From JBOGWA01 sp050693155 (GTDB lineage: Bacteria; Actinomycetota; UBA4738; CALAEC01), in assembly GCA_050693155.1 (NCBI GenBank), contig JBOGWA010000016.1:1-13792 (forward strand): a stretch of DNA of 13,792 nt, read 5' to 3'. Each line of letters starts with the position of its first letter. The first letter of the stretch is position 1. The position numbers were made by a program, and so were the translations under genes. A model generated the notes under the pieces. That model was not told where the DNA came from. It saw only the letters and a list, made by a program, of their open reading frames with translations, and did no database searches. This document shows, in pieces, positions 5,376-12,551 of the stretch.

Positions 5376-7910
5376 ATGGCTGGTCAGGCTCGAGCGGTGC
5401 TCGTTCTGGTGATCGGCGCAGCTCTGCTCGTGCCTGCGCCTTCGGTCAACGTGCGCGCGAGCATGGGTGCTGTCCCAACGAGAAACGACTCCTTTCGCCT
5501 GATCGTCTACGACTACAAACAGCGTCTCGACGACGCCATGAGCTACGAGACATACCGGGAGAATCTCGAGCAGCAGATCGTGGCCGCGCGAGGGAGTTTC
5601 GCGACGGACCGCCCCACGCTGGCGTTCCTCCCAGAGGACACCGGCCTCTTCGCCTGGCTGGTTGGCTCGCGCGCGGAACAAGCGCGTCGCCTCGCTGAGG
5701 AAGCCGGGAATTCGGCTGCGGCGATCGCGGCGCTCGCGGCGACCTACGCGCCCCAAGTCGCGTACTACGAGGCAAAGTGCCCCGGCATTCCGCCCGCCCG
5801 CGCGCTCGTCCTCGCACTGACCGACACCGCCTGGCGCGCGTTCGCAGAGCCGCTCGCCGGGATGGCCCGGCAGTGGGGCATCTGGATCATGGCAAACCTG
5901 AACGCGCCCGACGTCGTGGTCACGCGCGATCCGGCGAAGGTGGCGATCCTCGCAGACCCCGAACGATCGGATTCCGGCTACGCGTACGAAGGTGGGTGCG
6001 ATCACTGGAACACCGCGTTCCTGTTCCCGCCGGATGCGCGACTCGACCCCGACGCCGCAGCGGATCCGGAGCGGGTCGTCGCCGGCGCCCAGAAGAAGAT
6101 CTACCTCGTTCCAATCGAGCGGACCCAGGAGGTCGGCCTCGCGATGTCATCGGAGTCGCCCGCGAACGCTCGCGTCATCGAGACACCGTTCGCCGACCTC
6201 GGCGTCCTCACGAGCAAGGACGCGTGGATGCCCGATGTGGTCGAGCGCCTCGAGATCGATGGGATGGATGTATTCCTCCAGCCGGAGGCCGGATCGTGGG
6301 CGGGTCACGATCCGGTGGGTCTTCCCGTCTGGCCTCCCGACGCCATGCGGAGGGCGATTTGGTCGATGGTGCAGTGGCAGGCCGAGACCGGCTGGGGAGC
6401 GCTCTCGAATCTCACGGGGAACTTCGGCGATCTCTACTTCGATGGGACGGCCACGATCGTTCGAGATGCCGTGCCGGGTGAGCGGGCCAAGAACTATTTG
6501 CTCGGGAGACCGCCGGATCCGGGGGTCGTGAGGCGCGCGCGCTGGGTCTTTCCCGACCCGCCGCCGAGGACGCCGCTTGCGAACGTCCCGAAGCGGCGAT
6601 CGTTTCTCGACGAGCGCGGCGCCCTCCTCGCCCCCGGATCGGGCGACGAGATGGAAAACGGGCAGCGCTCTGGATTCATCGTGGCGGATGTCCCAATCGC
6701 GACCGCGTTCCGTCGGTTGCCGGAGATCCGTCCGCGTTGCCGGGGATGCTCGGTCGAGGTCGCGCCGGGGCCGGGGCCGCAGTGGGCTCCGGCAGTCGTC
6801 GGGGCCGGGGCGGGAACGTTGCATGTCGCCTGGACCGATCTTCGGGACGGTTTCGAGGCGCCGTACGTGGCCTTCTCGACTGACGGCGGCCGCTCGTGGT
6901 CCGACGCCGTGAAGGCCGGCGATTCCGCCTTCCGGGAATTCGATCAGCAGGACAACCAGTACGACGCGAAGCTCACCGCCGGCCTCGAAGACACGCTACA
7001 TCTCGTCTGGGTGGACTTCCGGAATCAGTCGTGGGACGTCTATGGATCGTCCTCCTCGACCGGGGGGACGACCTGGTCGGGGTCAGTCCGGGTGGACGGC
7101 TCGCCGTCCTCGGCGGAGGGGTTCCCGAACGAGAACCTCGACCAGGATCCCTCCATCGCGGCCCTTTCGACCGGACGGCTTGTCGCGGCGTGGTCCGACG
7201 CGAGGGGGCGCCGGCCCGAGCGCGCTATCCGCGTGTCCTGGTCCGACGATGACGGGGCGAGCTGGTCGGGCGATCGGATCGTGGCCAAAGCACGGGGTCA
7301 GTCGGACCAGTGGTCGCCGGTGATCGCCGCCTCCGGCCGGGAGCTCACGATCGCATGGCAGGATCAGCGGACGGGCTGGAATCAGGTCTACGCGGCGGTC
7401 TCGAAGGACGGAGGGAGAACGTACGGAGCCCCGATTCGGGTGGCTCCCTCGAGACTCGAGCAGTGGCAGCCGAGCGTGGCGACCGACGGACGATCGCTTG
7501 CCGTGGCGTTCACGGAGGGCACCGACACGAAGGGACGGCAGGTTCGTGTCGCTCTCCTGCGCCTTTCGGCGTTGCGACGCGGGCATCGCGGCGGAACACG
7601 GCTGCTCGATCCGGATCCGCAGACCTCCGCTCCGGTCCGGCAGGCCCGACCGGCGGTGGCCTTCGGGGGCTACGGCCTCGTTGTCGCCTGGCAGGATGAT
7701 CGCGCGGGTGACTGGGACGTCCTCGCCACCCAGTTCATCCTGAACCGCTACCGGAACGGCCCACTTCGCGTCGACGATGGACCACCGGGAAGCGATGCCC
7801 AGCTTCCGGCGCTCGTGGCAGGCGTCCTGGAGGCGATCGTCCTATGGGAGGACACGCGCAGCGGGTTGGAGCAGATCCGCGCTCTTGCGTTACCTCTGGC
7901 CGTTCCCTAG
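5376..7910 (+). CDS. secreted protein: degenerate nitrilase-fold domain fused to seven-repeat Asp-box (sialidase-like) propeller
   Basis: 844 residues, no gene name recognised. Residues 1-30 form a Sec signal (ARAVLVLVIGAALLVPA, possible cleavage near VRA-S). Residues about 40-375 read as a carbon-nitrogen hydrolase (nitrilase) domain: TLAFLPED with candidate catalytic Glu87; CDHWNTAFLFPPD (208-220) like the usual NTA-hydrophobic-PDG strand; KKIYLVPIE (240-248) with Lys241 at the catalytic Lys position; then TPFADLGVLTSKDAWMPDV (270-288). The family has ICYD where this has TSKD, so the nucleophile Cys is Ser280. After a Pro/Arg-rich linker (about 378-460) come seven AWxDxR-like repeats centred on W486, W545, W606, W661, F712, W772 and W824. 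Asp boxes STDGGRSW (501), SSTGGTTW (560), SDDDGASW (623) and SKDGGRTY (676) follow the first four. This suggests a seven-bladed binding propeller. Sialidase catalytic residues were not identified. Extracellular amide or nitrile turnover, or a binding-only role, are both possible. Confidence 0.8.
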   Translation: MAGQARAVLVLVIGAALLVPAPSVNVRASMGAVPTRNDSFRLIVYDYKQRLDDAMSYETYRENLEQQIVAARGSFATDRPTLAFLPEDTGLFAWLVGSRAEQARRLAEEAGNSAAAIAALAATYAPQVAYYEAKCPGIPPARALVLALTDTAWRAFAEPLAGMARQWGIWIMANLNAPDVVVTRDPAKVAILADPERSDSGYAYEGGCDHWNTAFLFPPDARLDPDAAADPERVVAGAQKKIYLVPIERTQEVGLAMSSESPANARVIETPFADLGVLTSKDAWMPDVVERLEIDGMDVFLQPEAGSWAGHDPVGLPVWPPDAMRRAIWSMVQWQAETGWGALSNLTGNFGDLYFDGTATIVRDAVPGERAKNYLLGRPPDPGVVRRARWVFPDPPPRTPLANVPKRRSFLDERGALLAPGSGDEMENGQRSGFIVADVPIATAFRRLPEIRPRCRGCSVEVAPGPGPQWAPAVVGAGAGTLHVAWTDLRDGFEAPYVAFSTDGGRSWSDAVKAGDSAFREFDQQDNQYDAKLTAGLEDTLHLVWVDFRNQSWDVYGSSSSTGGTTWSGSVRVDGSPSSAEGFPNENLDQDPSIAALSTGRLVAAWSDARGRRPERAIRVSWSDDDGASWSGDRIVAKARGQSDQWSPVIAASGRELTIAWQDQRTGWNQVYAAVSKDGGRTYGAPIRVAPSRLEQWQPSVATDGRSLAVAFTEGTDTKGRQVRVALLRLSALRRGHRGGTRLLDPDPQTSAPVRQARPAVAFGGYGLVVAWQDDRAGDWDVLATQFILNRYRNGPLRVDDGPPGSDAQLPALVAGVLEAIVLWEDTRSGLEQIRALALPLAVP

Positions 7911-9406
7911 CCAGGGAGGACCAGGTCCCACCAGGGATGCTTGTCGCGCCCACCGGCGAGGTCGACGTGGATGTGCTTGATCTCTCGGTACTCGTTGTAG
8001 CCGTAGGTTCCGTGCTCTCGGCCGATGCCGGATTGCTTGTAGCCCCCGAAGGGATAGCGAGGATTGATCATGTGATAGTCGTTGATCCAGACGGTCCCGG
8101 TCTGGAGGCGCTCGGCGATCGAGATCGCCCTGGGCACGTCGGCCGACCACACCGCCCCGGCGAGTCCGTAGATGGAATCGTTCGCCAGCGCGACGGCCTC
8201 GTCGTCATTCTCGAAGGGAATCACGACGAGAACCGGTCCGAAGATCTCCTCCTGAGCGACCGTCATCGAGTTGTCGACCCCGGAGAGAATCGTCGGGCGG
8301 TAGAAGTAGCCACCGTCGTGCCCCTCGACGACCGCCGGTTCTCCTCCGACCGCGACCTCCGCCCCCTCGTTGCGCCCGGTCTCGACGTAGTGCTCGACGG
8401 TCTCGAGCTGCCCCTTTGAGACGACCGGGCCGAGGTCGGATGCCTGGTCGAGCGCCGGTCCGACTTTCATCTCCTCGGAACGCTTGACGAGCCCGGCGAG
8501 GAACTCGTCGTGTATCGAGCGCTGGAGGAACAGCCTCGTGCCGGCCGAGCAGACCTGACCCTGATGGAAGAAGACACCCCAGAGGACCCCATCGATCGCG
8601 TGGTCGAAGTCGGCGCCGTCCAGGACGATCGAGGGCGACTTTCCGCCGAGCTCGAGAGTGACCTTCTTGATCGTTCCGGCGGCGAGCTGCATGATCCGCC
8701 GTCCGACCTCCGTCGACCCCGTGAACGCGATCTTATCGACGAGGGGTGAGTTCACGAGCTCCTCGCCCGCGGCGGCGCCTGGCCCCGGGAGCACGTTGAC
8801 CACTCCGTCCGGTATCCCCGCCTCGAGACAGATCCGTCCGACCTCGATCGAGGTGAGAGGCGTGAATGATGCGGGCTTCAGGATCACGCTGTTCCCGGCG
8901 GCGATGGCCGGTGCGATCTTCCACGCGGCCATCTGCAGTGGGAAGTTCCACGGCGTGATCGCCGCGCACACGCCCATCGGTTCCCGGCGAACGTAGTTGT
9001 ACGAGGTTGCCGAGCGGGGAAGCGGCTCCTCGTCTTCCTCTTTGGCGGCGATGTCGGCAAACACCCGGAAGGTGGAGATCGCCATGCCGATGTCGGCGTT
9101 TCTCGTCTTCCGGATCGTGCCGCCCGAATCCTGAGCCTCGAGCTCGGCGAGCCGGGTCGCGTGCTTCTTGATCCCGTCGGCCACGGCGAGCAGATGCTTG
9201 GCGCGCTCGCGCCCCCGCATCTTCGGCCAGGGTCCTTCGTCGAAGGCCCGTCGTGCTGCCTCCGTCGCGCGAGCGACGTCGGGCGGTCCTGCCTTGGCGA
9301 CCTCGACGAACGGTTGGCCCGTCGAGGGGTCGATCGACTCGAACGTTTCGCCGGATGCGGCATCCGCCTCGTCGCCTCCGATCACCATGGGGTAGCGCTC
9401 GCTCAT
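7907..9406 (-). CDS. NAD(P)-dependent aldehyde dehydrogenase, possibly phenylacetaldehyde dehydrogenase
   Basis: A 499-residue, full-length ALDH-superfamily enzyme that oxidises an aldehyde to the acid in the cytoplasm. Key sites: PWNFP with Asn154, Lys177 (ILKPAS) and FTGSTEVGRRI (228-238) for the cofactor; the general base Glu252 in LELGGK; the nucleophile Cys286 in GQVCSAG; and EEIFGPV (387-392) with Glu388. The overall sequence is like betaine-, phenylacet- and other aromatic or aliphatic aldehyde dehydrogenases, which cannot be told apart by motif. Its place between an amine oxidase and paaABCD makes phenylacetaldehyde a reasonable substrate guess. The ATG at 9406 has a clear GGAGG eight bases upstream. 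Its stop shares CTAG (7907-7910) with the stop of the converging nitrilase-like/propeller gene. Confidence 0.93.
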   Translation of the reverse strand: MSERYPMVIGGDEADAASGETFESIDPSTGQPFVEVAKAGPPDVARATEAARRAFDEGPWPKMRGRERAKHLLAVADGIKKHATRLAELEAQDSGGTIRKTRNADIGMAISTFRVFADIAAKEEDEEPLPRSATSYNYVRREPMGVCAAITPWNFPLQMAAWKIAPAIAAGNSVILKPASFTPLTSIEVGRICLEAGIPDGVVNVLPGPGAAAGEELVNSPLVDKIAFTGSTEVGRRIMQLAAGTIKKVTLELGGKSPSIVLDGADFDHAIDGVLWGVFFHQGQVCSAGTRLFLQRSIHDEFLAGLVKRSEEMKVGPALDQASDLGPVVSKGQLETVEHYVETGRNEGAEVAVGGEPAVVEGHDGGYFYRPTILSGVDNSMTVAQEEIFGPVLVVIPFENDDEAVALANDSIYGLAGAVWSADVPRAISIAERLQTGTVWINDYHMINPRYPFGGYKQSGIGREHGTYGYNEYREIKHIHVDLAGGRDKHPWWDLVLPG

Positions 9407-9551
9407 TCGAAGGTCCTCCTCGGTCGGGAATTGTTCCTGGGGCCCTCAGCATACTTCCGGTCGACTCGGTACACTTTTGGGGTAACGAGACGGCCGGCGC
9501 CCACCACCGCCCGCGAGAGCGGACGCAGGCCCCGGACACAGGAGGTTTGCT
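9407..9551. promoter_or_regulatory. divergent promoter region between aldehyde dehydrogenase and protease
   Basis: 145 bases between two outward-facing genes, each with its own Shine-Dalgarno, so at least two promoters are expected. Candidate -10 boxes are TATGCT on the minus strand (9448-9453) and TACACT on the plus strand (9470-9475); neither has a convincing -35. The protease's GGAGG is at 9541-9545, six bases before its ATG. No strong dyad was seen. Confidence 0.4.
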
Positions 9552-10376
9552 ATGAGGCTGCGCCGGTTCGCTCTTCTCCTCACCGCCGGGTTGTTCCTCG
9601 TTTCGACGCTCGGCGTCGCGACTGCTCAGGCGGCTGTTCCCCGTCTCGTTCCCAGACTTGCCGACCCGGCTGCACTCCACGAAGCCAACTGCACCACCGC
9701 GCAGCTTCCCGCGGAGGCTTTCCCGATTGGAACCGGGCCCTGTCCGGGAGTTCGCCCGGGGGCCCTGGTTTCGTCCGACGTTGCGACCTGCACCCTCGGC
9801 TTCATGTTCTCGAGCGGCTCGACGCGATACATGTCGACTGCGGGGCACTGCATCCTCGATGGGGGGGAGCAATCCTGGCCGTCGGGAACGGGACCGGCTG
9901 CCTACGACGGGGCTGGAAACCAGATCGGACGGTTCGTCTACGGGGTTCTCGAAGACCCGAAGGACTTTTCCCTGATAGAGCTCGATCCCGGGGTTCAGGC
10001 CGACGCGCAGATGTGCCATTTCGGCGGACCCACCGGGATCAACGCCAGCCAGACGACGGCGCCGGTTCTCCTCCAGCACTACGGGAACGGCGACGTCGTG
10101 AGTGCGTTGACCCCGGCTCGGTCGCACCTTGCGCTCGGGATGCCGGACGCCGATCAGGTCTACGCCTACGGCGCCGGTATCTTCGGGGACTCGGGGAGCG
10201 CGGTCATCAGCTCCGACGGCGGCGCGGTGGGCATCCTCGTGACGATCGGCGTGCATCCAGGCTCGAATATCCTGTCGAGCGGGACGATCGGCATCACGCG
10301 TCTCGCGCCGCAGGTCGCCCGAGCCGAATCGGTCCTCGGCATCTCGCTCTCGCTCGTCACCGCTTCGCTGCTGTAG
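9552..10376 (+). CDS. secreted trypsin/chymotrypsin-fold serine protease (S1-like)
   Basis: A 274-residue exported protease. The signal peptide is MRLRRFALLLTAGLFLVSTL followed by GVATAQA, with a likely cleavage after AQA (residue 27). The catalytic triad is readable: His99 in STAGHC, Asp138 in PKDFSLIEL, Ser214 in FGDSGSAV. The active-site motif is GDSGS rather than the usual GDSGGP, and there is no Cys just before it; similar variants occur in bacterial S1/V8-like proteases. Five cysteines lie in the mature part (47, 64, 80, 100, 155), C100 being next to the catalytic His. The segment between the signal and about residue 70 may be a short propeptide. The GGAGG Shine-Dalgarno six bases before ATG supports the start. 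It sits between the aldehyde dehydrogenase and paaA with no obvious link to aromatic catabolism. Only 50 bases separate it from paaA, so read-through into the paa genes is possible. Confidence 0.87.
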   Translation: MRLRRFALLLTAGLFLVSTLGVATAQAAVPRLVPRLADPAALHEANCTTAQLPAEAFPIGTGPCPGVRPGALVSSDVATCTLGFMFSSGSTRYMSTAGHCILDGGEQSWPSGTGPAAYDGAGNQIGRFVYGVLEDPKDFSLIELDPGVQADAQMCHFGGPTGINASQTTAPVLLQHYGNGDVVSALTPARSHLALGMPDADQVYAYGAGIFGDSGSAVISSDGGAVGILVTIGVHPGSNILSSGTIGITRLAPQVARAESVLGISLSLVTASLL

Positions 10377-10410
10377 CAGAACCCGCACCGGGAGCGCATG
10401 TTGGCCGCGC

Positions 10411-10416
10411 TACTAT
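10411..10416 (+). promoter_or_regulatory. possible -10 box (TACTAT) for the paa operon
   Basis: TACTAT fits TANNNT and ends 10 bases before the preferred paaA start, GTG 10427. It overlaps the alternative ATG at 10415, so if it is used that ATG cannot be the start. It lies in the 50-base gap after the protease stop; no consensus -35 is evident. Support is its sequence and the absence of a Shine-Dalgarno near paaA. Confidence 0.35.
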
Positions 10417-10426
10417 GGCGGCGCCG

Positions 10427-11344
10427 GTGACCTACGAAGAGCGCACAGCCGAATTCAAATCCCGCATCGACGCGGGTGAGGCGGTCGAAGCGGGGGACTG
10501 GATGCCCGACGAGTACCGTCAGGCCGCCCTCAAGTTCATCGAGATGCACGCGAACTCCGAGATCATGGGGTGTCTTCCCGAGCGCGAGTGGATCCCACGA
10601 GCGCCGACCCTTCGGCGCAAGCTGTCGCTGACGGCGAAGGTGCAGGATGAAGCCGGTCACGCCCAGATCCTGTACCGGGTTGCCGAGGACCTGGGAAAGA
10701 GTCGCGAGCAGATGTTCGACGACCTGGTCAACGGTCGAACGAAGTTTCACAACGTTTTTCACTATCCGACGTCATCGTGGGGCGACGTGGCCGTGATCGG
10801 GTGGCTCATCGACGGGGCCGCCCTCGTCACTCAGAAGGCTCTTCTGACCTGCTCGTATGCGCCGTACGTGCGAGCGATGCGCCGTGTGTGCGCGGAGGAA
10901 TCCGTGCACCTTCGACACGGCGAGGATCTCACGCTCGAACTCGTCTCCGGGGCGCCCGAGCAGCGTGAGATGTTCCAGGACGCCGTCAACCGCTGGTGGA
11001 GGCCGATCATGCATTTCTTCGGTCCGCCGTCGAAGCCGGACAAGGACATCCTGCTCTACTGGCGGATCAAGACTCGGAGCAACGAGGATCTCCGGCAGGA
11101 GTTCTTCAGTCTCTACGTGCCAAAGCTCTGGGACGTGGGGATCTCGGTCCCCGACCCCGAGCTCCGCTACGAGCAGGATGCGGGGGAGTGGACCTGGTCC
11201 GATCCGGGCTGGGACGAGTTCTGGGAAGTCGTGCGGGGGAACGGGCCGATGACGAAGACGCGGCTCGCCTACCGCAAGGCGATGTGGGATCACCACGCCT
11301 GGGTCAGGGAGGTCTTCCAGGGGATCCCGAGCGTCGCCGTGTAA
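10427..11344 (+). CDS. paaA: 1,2-phenylacetyl-CoA epoxidase, catalytic subunit PaaA
   Basis: Diiron oxygenase subunit that, with PaaC (structural partner) and PaaB, turns phenylacetyl-CoA into its ring 1,2-epoxide. Strong family match throughout: DWMPDEYR, HANSEIMG, EWIPRAPTLRRK, AKVQDEAGHAQ, WGDVAVIGWLIDGAA and EESVHLRHG. In numbering from ATG 10415, ligands are visible as Glu49 (NSE), Glu79/His82 (ExxH) and Glu162/His165 (ExxH). Length is 305 residues from GTG 10427 or 309 from ATG 10415. GTG is preferred because it gives MTYEER, lining up with the MTQEER start of the E. coli protein, and because a TACTAT box overlaps the ATG. Neither start has a good Shine-Dalgarno, so this choice is moderate. 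The stop codon TAA is followed at once by the paaB ATG. Confidence 0.95.
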   Translation: MTYEERTAEFKSRIDAGEAVEAGDWMPDEYRQAALKFIEMHANSEIMGCLPEREWIPRAPTLRRKLSLTAKVQDEAGHAQILYRVAEDLGKSREQMFDDLVNGRTKFHNVFHYPTSSWGDVAVIGWLIDGAALVTQKALLTCSYAPYVRAMRRVCAEESVHLRHGEDLTLELVSGAPEQREMFQDAVNRWWRPIMHFFGPPSKPDKDILLYWRIKTRSNEDLRQEFFSLYVPKLWDVGISVPDPELRYEQDAGEWTWSDPGWDEFWEVVRGNGPMTKTRLAYRKAMWDHHAWVREVFQGIPSVAV

Positions 11345-11692
11345 ATGGAAGTCTTCGAGGTCTTGTCCCGCCGACCGGACGAGGACTGGACCGTGGTGGG
11401 CTCGATCAAGGCGCCGGACCTCGAGATGGCGATGCTCCTCGCTCGCGAGACGCATTTCCGTCATGGCGAGGGCGATACGTTCGCGCTCCGGCGTCGCGGC
11501 GAGGACGGGGTGCACGAAGCCGCGGACCCCACCGGGATCGGAGGCGTCATCGATCGCTCCTATCGACGTCAGGACGGCTACGTCGGCGTGGGGGCGAAGC
11601 TGAAGCGCGTGCATCGCGAGATGGCGAAGCGCGGCCTCGCCATCGAACACTCTCGCCCGAGCGCCCGCGCGGAGGCAGCGAGCGGTGGTTGA
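11345..11692 (+). CDS. paaB: 1,2-phenylacetyl-CoA epoxidase, subunit PaaB
   Basis: A 115-residue small subunit of the PaaABC(E) complex. It has no catalytic metal site of its own and helps assemble the complex, bridging PaaAC units. Family pattern seen: FEVLSRR at the start, VGSIKAPDLEMAMLLARETHFRHGE (18-42) and a following TFALRRR strand. The N-terminus is a few residues shorter than in E. coli, and the C-terminus carries a roughly 20-residue Arg/Ala/Ser-rich tail (RPSARAEAASGG). The ATG directly follows the paaA stop with no gap, so translation is probably coupled. Its last eight bases overlap the start of paaC. Recognition rests on the pattern and on position between paaA and paaC. Confidence 0.92.
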   Translation: MEVFEVLSRRPDEDWTVVGSIKAPDLEMAMLLARETHFRHGEGDTFALRRRGEDGVHEAADPTGIGGVIDRSYRRQDGYVGVGAKLKRVHREMAKRGLAIEHSRPSARAEAASGG

Positions 11693-12551
11693 CGATCCGC
11701 GGCTCGGGCTCCTCCTTGTGCTCGCCGACGACGAGCTCGTGATCGGCCATCGCCACTCGGAATGGACGGGGTGGGCGCCCCACATCGAAGAGGACCTCGC
11801 CTTCTCCTCGATCGCCCAGGACGAGATGGCCCACGCGAAGTTGCTCTACGAGGTCGCCGCGGATCTTGCCGGCACGGACGCCGACCGACTCGCGTTCGGC
11901 CGACAACCGGACGAATACCGGCACGCGGTGCTCTGCGAACGGCCAAACGCTGACTGGGGATACACGGTGGCTCGCCAGTATCTCTACGACACCGCCGACG
12001 ACCTGCGGCTTCAGGCCCTCGAGGATTCGACGTTTCGCGAGCTCGCCGACGCCGTTCGAACGATCCGGATGGAAGAGCGATACCACCTCGAGCATGCTCG
12101 CCTGTGGTTCGATCGGCTGTCGCGCGGACCGATCGGCGCTCGCGAGCGGTTTGCGGCGGGGCTCACGCGCGCCCTGCGGGAGGCCGTCGGGCTGTTCGAG
12201 GAAATCCCGGGCGAGCAGAACCTCGTTTCGGATCGCGTGCTGGCACGCTCGAGCGAAGACCTCCTCGGCCTGTGGCTCGAGCGAATCGGTGGAGACATCG
12301 AATCGGTGTCGCTCGATTGGATTCTTGCCGAACATCGGGAAATGGGCGAGATGACTCCGACGTCCTCAGGGGTCGTTGAGGAAGAGCACACGCTTGCGGT
12401 GCCGGGGATCGAGCGGCGCGACGGTCGCTGGGTTCACGTCGGTGAGTTCTCGGGAGCCGGAGGACGTCAAGGCAGACACACCGATGATTTCGTGGCACTC
12501 TGGGAAGAGATGACCGATCTTTATCGGGCGATCCCCGGAGCGACGTGGTAG
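11685..12551 (+). CDS. paaC: 1,2-phenylacetyl-CoA epoxidase, structural subunit PaaC
   Basis: A 288-residue ferritin-like helical subunit that pairs with PaaA. It keeps diiron-like residues (Asp46/Glu47 and His50 in QDEMAHAK; Glu131 and His134 in MEERYHLEHA), but in known complexes PaaC is structural rather than catalytic. Other family features: VIGHRHSEWTGWAPHIEEDLAFSSIAQDE at 19-47, ERPNADWGYTVARQYLYD (85-102) and a C-terminal WEEMTDLYR helix. The start is GTG at 11685, with GGAGG at 11671-11675 nine bases upstream inside paaB. It overlaps paaB by eight bases and paaD by seven, so the genes are translated in tandem. Confidence 0.94.
   Translation: MVDDPRLGLLLVLADDELVIGHRHSEWTGWAPHIEEDLAFSSIAQDEMAHAKLLYEVAADLAGTDADRLAFGRQPDEYRHAVLCERPNADWGYTVARQYLYDTADDLRLQALEDSTFRELADAVRTIRMEERYHLEHARLWFDRLSRGPIGARERFAAGLTRALREAVGLFEEIPGEQNLVSDRVLARSSEDLLGLWLERIGGDIESVSLDWILAEHREMGEMTPTSSGVVEEEHTLAVPGIERRDGRWVHVGEFSGAGGRQGRHTDDFVALWEEMTDLYRAIPGATW

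Noticed and set aside
8733..10388. 551-codon open frame on the minus strand across the aldehyde dehydrogenase and protease
   Set aside because: It is Arg/Gly-rich low-complexity translation typical of shadow frames in GC-rich DNA. The real genes in this stretch have full motifs in other frames.
9161..10414. Long plus-strand open frame running into paaA from within the aldehyde dehydrogenase
   Set aside because: Upstream of about 10415 it is out of frame with the protease and antisense to the dehydrogenase; only the PaaA part resembles a protein family.
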